DNA from: Amycolatopsis sp. CA-126428
GTDB lineage: Bacteria > Actinomycetota > Actinomycetes > Mycobacteriales > Pseudonocardiaceae
Reading direction: 5' to 3'
Length of the DNA: 64,000 bases
NCBI RefSeq assembly: GCF_002904335.1
Contig: NZ_PPHF01000142.1
Span: forward strand, 1 to 64,000
Of this stretch, positions 1 through 7,498 are shown piece after piece. Position 1 is the first letter of the stretch. Each line of letters starts with the position of its first letter. Under the pieces are notes generated by a model. It searched no databases and was not told the origin of the DNA. It saw only the letters and a list, made by a program, of their open reading frames with translations. The position numbers and the translations under genes are program-made.

Positions 1-207
1 GATCAGCCTGTCGAGCCTGCCCGGGCTCGGTGACAGATAACGAGACCTGCACCAGACCCGGGGCGCATCACACCGCCGGGCGGCCAGCAACACGATCTGC
101 GCCCGGACCTTGTCCCGATACGGCGTCTTCTGACCCCGGGAACGACGGGTCAGCACCCGCCGTATCGCGCCGGTCACCGTCACTGGGCAGGCCTGGGCCA
201 TGGGCAT
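1..207 (-). pseudogene. Degenerate N-terminal fragment of an IS630-type transposase (helix-turn-helix part)
   Basis: Read on the minus strand from an ATG at 207 (or 201), the frame gives an N-terminus with VTGAIRRVLTRRSRGQKTPY followed by RDKVRAQIVLLAARR. This is the typical start of actinobacterial IS630-family transposases, just before the helix-turn-helix. Where the recognition helix is expected, the sequence jumps from RRCD to VWCRSRYL, as if about 10-15 residues had been lost. The frame then runs off the left edge, so the catalytic DDE part is not visible. I call it a remnant because of this internal loss. The small gene at 271 lies just beyond it in the opposite direction. Terminal inverted repeats cannot be judged from one end. 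Confidence 0.55.
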
Positions 208-270
208 CGCGACGGGCTCGTTTCATGATCGAGGAGTCAAGACGGGCGCCCAGGACGCCGATCGGGCACG

Positions 271-603
271 ATGTCGGTCATGGCCACCCCACCGGAATCC
301 ACCAAGATCTCTGTCGGGCAACGGTTGCGCGCCCACGCCGCAACCCACTGGCCCCAGGTGGGCGACCTGGAATTCCGCTACCGCGGCGCATTCGTCTACG
401 TCGAAGCGCACCTGCCCGACGGGACAGCGCAACCACTGATCCGGCTCCGATATGGCGGCTCAGCCCGCCACTGGGGCTTCGGGCTCTACCTGGCCAGCAG
501 CGACCGCTACGAAAACCAGATCCTGCCCTCCGGACTCCCCATCGGCAGCCCCGAAGAAGCACTCGACTGCGCCTGCCGCCTCTACCTCGACAACCCCACC
601 TGA
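271..603 (+). CDS. Small uncharacterised protein (110 aa)
   Basis: A complete frame of 110 codons with actinomycete-like GC3, ending in TGA at 601-603. I do not recognise a named family. The protein is soluble, with no signal peptide or membrane segment. It holds an aromatic-rich central part (LEFRYRGAFVYVEAHLPDG) that looks like a small beta-sheet fold, followed by a short helix near the C-terminus (SPEEALDCACRLYLDNP). The start could be ATG 271 or ATG 280; neither has a strong ribosome-binding site. It sits next to a transposase remnant, and small proteins of this kind are often found in variable, element-rich DNA, so it may be part of an old insertion. Function unknown. Confidence 0.6.
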   Translation: MSVMATPPESTKISVGQRLRAHAATHWPQVGDLEFRYRGAFVYVEAHLPDGTAQPLIRLRYGGSARHWGFGLYLASSDRYENQILPSGLPIGSPEEALDCACRLYLDNPT

Positions 604-717
604 CCAGGGCCGCCACGACCCCCGAAGAACTTCCGAAAGCGACCACTTAGCCGGGCCGGCGGCCCGAAGCCGCCTGTTCCGGGTGGGGGAACCGGTTCGG
701 GTGGGGTGATCGCTCCG

Positions 718-1875
718 CTACTCGAACACCCCGTAGCCCGCGACCGCGTGGGCCCGGACGCCGTCCAGGTCGAGTTCGACGCCGATGCCGGGCGTGTCCG
801 GAAGCGTGATGTAGCCGTCCTTGACGATCGAGCCGCTTCCGTCGGGGGCGTGGACGTAGCTGTCCCACACCGCGCGCTCCTCCAGGGCGTGCCATTCCTG
901 GACGAAGAAGTTGGGGATCGCCGCGCACTGGTGCGACGTGGCCATCGTGCCCAGCGGCGTGGACACCAGGTGCGGGGCGAACGGGATGTAGTGCAGCTCC
1001 GCGAGGTTGGCGATCTTCTTGGCCTCGGCGAGCCCGCCGCACTTGGGCACGTCCGGCTCGATGACGTCCACGGCGCCGCGTTCGAGCAGCTCGCGGAATC
1101 CCCACCGCAGGTAAAGGTTTTCTCCGGCGCAGATCGGGGTGCGGGTCTGTTCGCGCACGCGCACCAGCGCGTCGACGTTCTCCGCCGGCAGCGGCTCCTC
1201 GAGCCACATCAGGCGGAACGGCTCGAGCTCCCACGAGATCCGGCACGCGCTCGGCACGTCGTAGCGGGCGTGCAGGTCGATGGCCAGGTCGACGTCCGGG
1301 CCGATCGCGTCCCGGACCGCCGCCACGCGCTCGACCATCGAACGCAGCTCGGCGGCGTTGACCGTGTGGTTGAAGGCGTCGAACTTGGCCGGGTGGTGCA
1401 GGTCGTCGATGTCGAACTTGAGGGCGGTGAAGCCTTCGGCGACCATCCGCTGGGCCCGGTCGACGCACCCGGCGACCGAGCCCGCCGGGTCGTCGCCGTC
1501 GCCGCAGTCGGCGTAGAGGCGGATGCGGTCGCGGAACTTCCCGCCGAGCAGCCGGTGCACCGGCTGCCCGGCGGCCTTGCCCGCGAGGTCCCACAGCGCG
1601 AGCTCGATCCCGGACAGGGCGATCACGAACACCCCGCTCTGCGCGCCCGCGAAAACCTTGCTGCGGCGGAGTTTTTCCCAGCACCGCTCGACGTTGCGCG
1701 GGTCCTCGCCGATCAGGAGCGGCGTCAAGGACCGGATCATCCCGACGACGGCACCCGCGCCGGCGTCGGGATTGGCTTCGCCGAACCCGCTGAGGCCCTC
1801 GTCGGTGTCGATCCGCACCAGCGTGGCCTGACCGTGGTAGGCCACCACCGCCGTCGTGACGTTCACGATCCGCAT
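718..1875 (-). CDS. Enolase-superfamily (mandelate racemase/muconate lactonizing type) dehydratase, galactonate-dehydratase-like
   Basis: 385-residue member of the mandelate racemase/muconate lactonizing enzyme group, which abstracts the proton alpha to a carboxylate with Mg2+, here probably to dehydrate a sugar acid. Visible are the N-terminal capping domain (IDTDEGLSGFGEANPD) and a TIM barrel with the three metal ligands in AIDLHARYD, WLEEPLP and CAGENLYLRWGF. Near the C-terminus comes FAPHLVSTPLG, whose His is the general acid/base seen in D-galactonate/gluconate-type dehydratases. The lysine motif of racemases is weak here (LKFDIDD), which favours a dehydratase. The start ATG at 1875 (MRIVNVTTAVV) follows GGGAGAG; the longer frame upstream crosses the regulator operator. 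It is divergent from the GntR regulator at 1947, which probably controls it. The exact substrate cannot be read from sequence. Confidence 0.85.
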   Translation of the reverse strand: MRIVNVTTAVVAYHGQATLVRIDTDEGLSGFGEANPDAGAGAVVGMIRSLTPLLIGEDPRNVERCWEKLRRSKVFAGAQSGVFVIALSGIELALWDLAGKAAGQPVHRLLGGKFRDRIRLYADCGDGDDPAGSVAGCVDRAQRMVAEGFTALKFDIDDLHHPAKFDAFNHTVNAAELRSMVERVAAVRDAIGPDVDLAIDLHARYDVPSACRISWELEPFRLMWLEEPLPAENVDALVRVREQTRTPICAGENLYLRWGFRELLERGAVDVIEPDVPKCGGLAEAKKIANLAELHYIPFAPHLVSTPLGTMATSHQCAAIPNFFVQEWHALEERAVWDSYVHAPDGSGSIVKDGYITLPDTPGIGVELDLDGVRAHAVAGYGVFE

Positions 1876-1925
1876 TGCTCTCCCGCCGCCGGGTAGTGCC
1901 GAGAAAGGACTGTCGCGATGTTCAA

Positions 1926-1938
1926 CTTGTCCGATAAG
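1926..1938. promoter_or_regulatory. Probable FCD/GntR operator between divergent genes
   Basis: CTTGTCCGATAAG is an imperfect 13-bp palindrome (arms CTT-TC / GA-AAG) and resembles the short TNGTNNNACNA-like sites bound by FadR/FCD-type GntR regulators. It lies in the 71-bp gap between the divergent dehydratase (start 1875) and the GntR gene (start 1947), only 8 bp before the GntR start codon. Autoregulation plus control of the dehydratase is the natural reading. Confidence 0.5.
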
Positions 1939-1946
1939 CTGATGAC

Positions 1947-2693
1947 ATGCCAAGGAGACAAGAGTCTCCGGACGCTGTCAAGGTCCGGACTCTTCCGGTG
2001 CAGGTGGCGGCCCACCTGACCCGGCGCATCGTCAAGGGCGAAATCGAGGACGGCCGGGCGCCGTCGGAACTCGAGATCTCGAATGAGTTCGGGGTTTCCC
2101 GCGTGGTGGCGCGGGAGACGCTCAAGATCCTCGCCTCGCTCGACATCGTCGACGTCGCCCAGGGCCGCCGGGTCGTCGTGCGCCCCCGCGCGGAGTGGGA
2201 CTACCTGAACCCGCTGCTGATCGAGTGGCTGCCCACGGAGATCGTCGACGAGCTGCTGCAGGAACTGCACCAGATGCGCGCACTGCTCGAACCCGAACTC
2301 GCCGCGATGGCCGCCGCCAGCATCACCGACGAGACGCTGGCCCGGCTGGGGAAAGAGATCGAGCGGATGTCGGCGCTCGAGGCGGACCCCGAGGCCTACC
2401 TCGAGGTCGACCACGAATTCCACATGGAGATCTGCCGGGCGGCCGACAACCGCATCCTCGACCGGATCATGTACTCCGCACGCTGGCTGGGCACGGCCAG
2501 CCGGCGCCTCACCAACGAGGCGCCGGCGGGGCTGCGCCGCGCCACCGCCCAGCACACGGAGATCTACGAGGCGCTCGTGGCGCGCGACCCCTCGGCCGCC
2601 CGCGCGGCGATGCGCGAGCACCTGAGCAACAACTACTCCACGCTCCTCGCGGAGAAGGAGCAGCGAAGCAAGCGGGCCGCCAAGCGGCGTTGA
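1947..2693 (+). CDS. GntR-family transcriptional regulator, FadR/FCD subfamily
   Basis: 248-residue DNA-binding regulator. The N-terminal winged helix-turn-helix covers about residues 15-85 (VAAHLTRRIVKGEIEDG, SELEISNEFGVSRVVARETL). The all-helical FCD ligand domain covers about 100-235, with the usual metal/ligand histidines in DHEFHMEICRAADN, AQHTEIYEAL and MREHLSNN. FCD regulators normally sense organic or sugar acids and act as repressors released by ligand. It starts at ATG 1947 with no strong ribosome-binding site, consistent with a short or leaderless transcript from the divergent region. It is followed after 50 bp by the Gfo/Idh/MocA gene on the same strand. Its position at the head of the cluster makes it the likely regulator of the sugar-acid genes at 718-9500. 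Confidence 0.9.
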   Translation: MPRRQESPDAVKVRTLPVQVAAHLTRRIVKGEIEDGRAPSELEISNEFGVSRVVARETLKILASLDIVDVAQGRRVVVRPRAEWDYLNPLLIEWLPTEIVDELLQELHQMRALLEPELAAMAAASITDETLARLGKEIERMSALEADPEAYLEVDHEFHMEICRAADNRILDRIMYSARWLGTASRRLTNEAPAGLRRATAQHTEIYEALVARDPSAARAAMREHLSNNYSTLLAEKEQRSKRAAKRR

Positions 2694-2743
2694 ACACCCC
2701 TGCACGACCGAGTTCCGGAACCGATGACGAGGACGGACGAGGC

Positions 2744-3892
2744 ATGGCAGCATCCGCGATCAAGCCGATCCGGCTGGGGCTGATCGGCACCGGCCTCGCG
2801 GTCGAGAAGCTGCACTGGCCGGCGTTGCGCGGGCTCGCCGACCGGTTCGTGGTCACCGCGTTCACCGACTCCGCCGCCGAGCAGGGCCGGCGGTTCGCCG
2901 GGTACAGCGGAACCGATCCGGCCCGGGCCGTCGCCGGCCGGGCCGCGCTGCTCGCCCGCGAAGACGTGGACGCCGTGCTGATCTCGGTGCCGATCCCGCA
3001 CCTGTACGAAGTGGCGCGGGACGCGCTCACGGCCGGCAAGGACGTGTTCTGCGAGAAGCCGGCCGGTGCCGACGCGGAGCAGGCCGCGGCCTTCCTCGCC
3101 CTGGCGGCCGGGCACCCGGACCGCACTTTCATGGTGGGCGAGAACTACTTCTACCGCGACGACCTGCGCTACGCCCGCGCGTTGCTCGACGAAGGCGCGA
3201 TCGGCCGCCCGCACCTGATGGCGTGGCGGTACGCCGCGCGGTCGGTGCCCCGTGCCGGCGGGTTCACCGGCACGCCGTGGCGGCAGCGGCCGCAGTACCG
3301 CGGTGGCGTGCACCTCGACTTCGGCGTGCACCACATGGCCCAGATCCGGCTGCTCTGCGGCGACATCGCGCGGGTGCACGGTGCCGTGCAGGCGGCCAAC
3401 AGCACGATCGACGCACCGTCGGACCTCACGCTCAACCTCGTCTTCGCCGGAGGCGCCATCGGCAACTACACCGCGTCCTTCCCCGACATCCCGGTGCCGC
3501 CGGAACCCAACGAAATGCGGCTGTACGGCACCGAGGGCGTGCTCGTGCTCGCCGGACCCGAGCCGGAGTGCCGCGTGACGCGCAGCGGCTCCGACGCCAC
3601 CACCCACACGACAGTCTTCCGCGGCAGCGACAACGGCTACCGCGCGGAGCTCGTCGACTTCGCCGACGCCGTGCAGTTCGGCGTGCGGCCGGTCGGCAGC
3701 GTTGCCCAGAGCGTGGCCAACGCGATGGTCGTCCAGCGGGCGTTCGACTCCGCGGAACGGGCGGCCGCGCTGGCGCTCGACCCGGTGCCCGGCGCGGGCC
3801 CGGTGCCGCTGTGGCGGCCCCGCGGATCGGTCGGGCTGTTCGACGGGCTGCCAGGACAACGCATCAGCAGTTCGGCTTCCTTCGCCGCTTGA
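2744..3892 (+). CDS. Gfo/Idh/MocA-family NAD(P)-dependent oxidoreductase
   Basis: 382-residue dehydrogenase, probably acting on a sugar, sugar acid or inositol. The N-terminal Rossmann fold begins with RLGLIGTGLAVEKLHWPAL. The family signature CEKPAG is at about residues 104-109, followed by the C-terminal alpha/beta substrate domain with FMVGENYFYRDDLRYARALL and GGVHLDFGVHHMAQ. I chose ATG 2744 (MAASAIKPIRLG) because the homology begins there; the open frame upstream only overlaps the GntR gene. Its stop codon lies inside the first degenerate unit of the 16-bp tandem array that fills the gap to the binding-protein gene. Together with the enolase-type enzymes, it suggests a pathway that oxidises and dehydrates an imported sugar derivative. 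Confidence 0.88.
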   Translation: MAASAIKPIRLGLIGTGLAVEKLHWPALRGLADRFVVTAFTDSAAEQGRRFAGYSGTDPARAVAGRAALLAREDVDAVLISVPIPHLYEVARDALTAGKDVFCEKPAGADAEQAAAFLALAAGHPDRTFMVGENYFYRDDLRYARALLDEGAIGRPHLMAWRYAARSVPRAGGFTGTPWRQRPQYRGGVHLDFGVHHMAQIRLLCGDIARVHGAVQAANSTIDAPSDLTLNLVFAGGAIGNYTASFPDIPVPPEPNEMRLYGTEGVLVLAGPEPECRVTRSGSDATTHTTVFRGSDNGYRAELVDFADAVQFGVRPVGSVAQSVANAMVVQRAFDSAERAAALALDPVPGAGPVPLWRPRGSVGLFDGLPGQRISSSASFAA

Positions 3893-4009
3893 CCGACCCC
3901 CAGCTCGACAGACTCACAGCTCGACAGACTCATGACTTGATGGACCCACAGCTCGGTAGCCCCACAGCTCGGACCAACAGCTTGCTGGACCCGCAGCGCG
4001 GCACTCGCC
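3885..4009 (+). repeat. Degenerate 16-bp tandem repeat array between oxidoreductase and binding-protein genes
   Basis: About eight units with a 16-bp period run from 3885 to about 4009. Units at 3901-3916 and 3917-3932 are identical (CAGCTCGACAGACTCA). Degenerate units begin at 3885 (over the stop codon of the previous gene), 3933, 3949, 3965 (13 bp), 3978 (CAGCTTGCTGGACCCG) and 3994. The array accounts for most of the 166-bp intergenic gap. Since 16 is not a multiple of three, it is not coding. Its role is unknown; it could be slippage-generated spacer DNA or a set of binding sites upstream of the transporter genes. Confidence 0.75.
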
Positions 4010-4058
4010 CCGCTGCCCCGCCGGTTGCACCGTCGCCCCGTCGGTATGAGGAGTTGTC

Positions 4059-5483
4059 ATGGAAGAGAACACGGACTGGTCGAGACGCTCGTTCCTCGGG
4101 CTGAGCGCGCTGGGCGTGCTCGGGCTCGCCGGGTGCGGGAGCAGTCCCGCCCCCGCGCCGCAGGTCGACGTCCAGGTGCCGAAGGCGCTGCTCGACCAGG
4201 CAGCCGCGCTCCGCGGCGGGTCGGTGGGGATGCTCTCGCAGAAGCTGTACGCGGAGGCCGCCAACAAAGCGCTGGACAAGTCGCTGCAGGTGTTCGCCTC
4301 CGCCACCGGCACCACGATCCGCAACGACCTGGTCTCCGGCGACGCCGGCGACATGGTCGCGAAGATGGACGCCGACGTGAAGGCGGGCACCGCCCGCGAC
4401 CTGGCTTTCGTGAGCGACCGGCGGTTCGTCGGCCAGCTCCACAACCTCGGCGCCCTCACCGATGTCACCGACGTGGTCACCGAGATGAAGGCGCTTTACG
4501 GCGAACCCGCGACGGAGGCGAACGACTACTGCGTGTTCGACGGCCGCTGGTTCGCGATCCCGTACCACTTCATCGCGTCCGGGATGTACCTGCGCAAGGA
4601 CTGGTACCAGGAGAAGGGCCTCCCGCTCAAGCCGCACTACACGTGGGAAGAGCTGCGCGACAACGCGCTGGCGGTCTCCGACCCGGCGAAGCGGCGGTTC
4701 GGCTGGGGGCTCACGGTGAACCGCTCCGGCGACGCCAACGGCTTCATCGCGAACGTCATCAACACCTACGGCGGGGCGATCGCGGACAACACCGGCACGA
4801 AGGTGGTGTTCAACTCGCCGGAGACCGTCGCCGCCGTCACGTTCATCGGCGACATCTACACGAACCCGAAGTACAAGCCGATGCTGCCACCCGGGATCGG
4901 GAGCTGGACCGACTCGAGCAACAACGAGAACTGGCTGGCCCAGATCCTCGGGCTCACGCTCAACCAGTTCAGCGTCTACGCCGACTCGAAGACCAAGAAG
5001 AACCCGGTGTACGCCAACACGCACGTGTTCAACGGCGCCACCGGACCGGCGCTCGACCGGCCGCTGGCGTACGGCGAGTCCAACTCGTTCGTCGTGTTCA
5101 AGGGGGCGAAGAACCCCGCCCTCGCCAAGCTGGTGGCGAAGTTCATGGTCGGCGGGAGCGCGCTGCTCGGGGTCGCGAAGGAAGCGCCGTGCCTGGTCAA
5201 CCCCTCGTGGGACAAGGTGTGGGACTCCGACCCGTACTACACGAGCGGTGATCCGGCCTTCCCCGCGTTGCGGGAGCAGACCCGCGCGCAGCTCCCGGTG
5301 ACCACCAAGACCGGCTACGCGTTCCCCCAGACCCCGAGCCCCGGCGAGCAGGCCGCGACCGCCGCCTACCTGCTGACCGACATGATGCAGTCGGTCATCC
5401 AGGGCACCCGGCCGGCCGACGCCGTCGCCGCGACCCACGGCCGGATCGTCCAGATCTTCGAGCAGCAGGGCTACCGGCAGTGA
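4059..5483 (+). CDS. Extracellular solute-binding lipoprotein of a sugar-type ABC importer
   Basis: 474-residue binding protein of the carbohydrate (family 1) type. The N-terminus SRRSFLGLSALGVLGLAGCG is a twin-arginine-like signal ending in a lipobox (LAGC), so the mature protein should be exported and lipid-anchored outside the membrane. Downstream is a typical two-lobe binding fold, with DLAFVSDRRFVGQL, FAIPYHFIASGMYLRKDWY and GLTVNRSGDANGF. It starts at ATG 4059 after GAGGAG at about 4049-4054. Its TGA overlaps the GTG of the permease gene (GTGA at 5480-5483), showing translational coupling. No ATPase gene is present in this cluster, so the importer probably uses a shared MsiK-type ATPase encoded elsewhere. 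Confidence 0.88.
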   Translation: MEENTDWSRRSFLGLSALGVLGLAGCGSSPAPAPQVDVQVPKALLDQAAALRGGSVGMLSQKLYAEAANKALDKSLQVFASATGTTIRNDLVSGDAGDMVAKMDADVKAGTARDLAFVSDRRFVGQLHNLGALTDVTDVVTEMKALYGEPATEANDYCVFDGRWFAIPYHFIASGMYLRKDWYQEKGLPLKPHYTWEELRDNALAVSDPAKRRFGWGLTVNRSGDANGFIANVINTYGGAIADNTGTKVVFNSPETVAAVTFIGDIYTNPKYKPMLPPGIGSWTDSSNNENWLAQILGLTLNQFSVYADSKTKKNPVYANTHVFNGATGPALDRPLAYGESNSFVVFKGAKNPALAKLVAKFMVGGSALLGVAKEAPCLVNPSWDKVWDSDPYYTSGDPAFPALREQTRAQLPVTTKTGYAFPQTPSPGEQAATAAYLLTDMMQSVIQGTRPADAVAATHGRIVQIFEQQGYRQ

Positions 5484-7498
5484 CCGTCCTCCGTCCGAAA
5501 AGGACACCCCCGGTGCCGGCCCGCCCGGCGCCGGGCGGGTCGTCCTCGCTCACGCCGGCGCAGCGGCGGCTCGGGCGCGACTGGCGCCTCGCCGCCGTGT
5601 TCATCGGGCCGACGCTGGTGCTGGTGGCCGGCCTGATCCTGGTCCCGATCGTCAGCTCGGTCCTCACCAGCGTCACGGAGCGCCACGGTGCGGAGACGGT
5701 CTTCGCCGGGCTGGACAACTACACCGCCCTGATCGACGACGCCTTGTTCCACAAGGGCGTGCTCAACTCGTTCGTCTTCACCGCCTACGCCGAGATCTTC
5801 AAGGTGACCTTCGGGCTCATCGCGGCGTTGATGCTGCACCAGATGCGCCGCGGCCGGGCGATCATCGCCGGGGTGATCCTGGTGCCGTGGGTGATCCCGA
5901 CGGTCGTCACGGCCTTCACCTGGCGGTCCCTGCTCGACCCGATCTTCGGCAGCGTCAACGTCCTGCTCACCGACTCCGGGATCGGGCCGGCGCTCGCGGC
6001 GATCGGGCTTGTCGACAAGTGGCCCGCGGAGTGGCTGTCCGACCCGGCGCTCGCGATGCCGGCGGTCATCCTGGTCAACGTCTGGAAGGGCATCCCGTTC
6101 TTCACGGTGACGTTCCTCGCCGGGCTCAAGGCCATCGACGCCAACCTGCACGAGGCGGCGATGGTGGACGGCGCCTCGCCGTGGCAGCGCTTCCTGCACA
6201 TCACGCTGCCCGGGCTGCGTCCGGTCATGATCGTGACGGTGCTGCTGTCGTCGATCTGGACGTTCAACAACTTCGACCTGATCTGGCTGATGACCCAGGG
6301 CGGCCCGGGGGACGCCACCGCCCCGTACGTGATGGTGGCGTACTCGAAGGCGATCCAGCAGTTGCAGCTGGGCGCGGGCGCCGCGGTCACGCTGGTGATG
6401 CTGCCGATCATCGCCGTGCTCGTGGTGATCCTCGTGCGGATGATGCGCCGCAGCGACCAGCCGGGCGCGGCCGACCTGGGGCGCCGGCGGCTGACCGACG
6501 CCCAGCGCCGGGCGCTGCCGTGGGTGATCGTCGCGGGCTCGGTGCTCGTGCTGGTCTGGGCGTCGCCGCAGATCGTGGGGAAGGCCGCGCTCGTGCTGGG
6601 CGTGTTCGTGGTGCTCGCGGCCGCGGTCGGCCGGGTCGTCTCCGCGTTCGCCGCGCGCGGCAACCGGCTGGCGGCGCGCCTGGTCGGTGGCGGCGGCTCG
6701 GGGGTGGCGCTGGTGGGCCTGCTGGGGTTCGTGCTCGCCCCGATCTACTGGATGACGGTCACGGCCTTCAAGTCCGACGACCAGATCGTCGCCCGCACCG
6801 ACGACCTCTGGCCGACCCCGTGGAGCACCGAGCAGTTCACCAACCTGTTCACGGGCAAGGCGTTCGGCACCTGGTACCTCAACACGATCCTGGTGTCGGT
6901 GGCCTCCACCGTGATCGCCCTGGTCTGCGCGGCGCTGGCCGGCTATGCGCTGGCCCGGCTGAAGTTCCGCGGTTCGGAGAGCTTCACGGTGACGATCCTG
7001 CTCACCTACGTGATGCCGGGCGCGCTGCTGTTCATCCCGCTGTACCAGCTGATGAGCGGGATCGGCCTCAACGATTCGCTGTGGTCGCTGGTGCTCGCCT
7101 ACCCGACGTTCACCCTGCCGTTCGCGACGTGGCTGCTCGTCGGCTACTTCAAGTCGATCCCGGCCGACCTCGAAGAGGCCGCGCTGGTCGACGGCTGCAC
7201 GCGGTTCGGGGCGTTCCGCCGGATCGTGCTGCCGCTGGCCAAGCCGGGCCTGCTCGCGGTCGCGCTGTTCACGCTCACCAACGCGTGGAACGAGTTCCTG
7301 TTCGCCTTCGTGTTCATCACCAAGGACGACTACAAGACGCTGCCCGTCGGCATGCAGTCGATGATCTTCGGTGACGTCGTGCCGCAGGGGCAGCTGGCCG
7401 CGGCCTCGCTGCTGATCAGCATCCCGGTGGTGCTCATGTACGGCTTCGGGCAGCGCTTCCTGACCGAGGGCCTCACCGCGGGGGCCGTGAAGGGATGA
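5480..7498 (+). CDS. Fused two-domain sugar ABC permease (MalF-like plus MalG-like in one chain)
   Basis: 672-residue inner-membrane protein that combines what are normally two genes. Residues of about 30-325 form a MalF/UgpA-like permease with the EAA loop EAAMVDGASPWQRFLHITLP near residue 224. After a linker with two or three extra hydrophobic segments (about 345-410), residues of about 410-672 form a MalG/UgpE-like permease with a second EAA loop (EEAALVDGCTRFGAFRRIVL) near residue 565. Each EAA loop docks on an ATPase subunit. The GTG start overlaps the binding-protein stop, and the end overlaps the next start (ATGA at 7495-7498). Both halves look intact, and the joining region has no frameshift signature, so I read this as a genuine fusion. 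Confidence 0.9.
   Translation: MTVLRPKRTPPVPARPAPGGSSSLTPAQRRLGRDWRLAAVFIGPTLVLVAGLILVPIVSSVLTSVTERHGAETVFAGLDNYTALIDDALFHKGVLNSFVFTAYAEIFKVTFGLIAALMLHQMRRGRAIIAGVILVPWVIPTVVTAFTWRSLLDPIFGSVNVLLTDSGIGPALAAIGLVDKWPAEWLSDPALAMPAVILVNVWKGIPFFTVTFLAGLKAIDANLHEAAMVDGASPWQRFLHITLPGLRPVMIVTVLLSSIWTFNNFDLIWLMTQGGPGDATAPYVMVAYSKAIQQLQLGAGAAVTLVMLPIIAVLVVILVRMMRRSDQPGAADLGRRRLTDAQRRALPWVIVAGSVLVLVWASPQIVGKAALVLGVFVVLAAAVGRVVSAFAARGNRLAARLVGGGGSGVALVGLLGFVLAPIYWMTVTAFKSDDQIVARTDDLWPTPWSTEQFTNLFTGKAFGTWYLNTILVSVASTVIALVCAALAGYALARLKFRGSESFTVTILLTYVMPGALLFIPLYQLMSGIGLNDSLWSLVLAYPTFTLPFATWLLVGYFKSIPADLEEAALVDGCTRFGAFRRIVLPLAKPGLLAVALFTLTNAWNEFLFAFVFITKDDYKTLPVGMQSMIFGDVVPQGQLAAASLLISIPVVLMYGFGQRFLTEGLTAGAVKG

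Noticed and set aside
3901..3990. Possible CRISPR array
   Set aside because: Repeats are only 16 bp, directly adjacent without spacers, and no cas genes are nearby.
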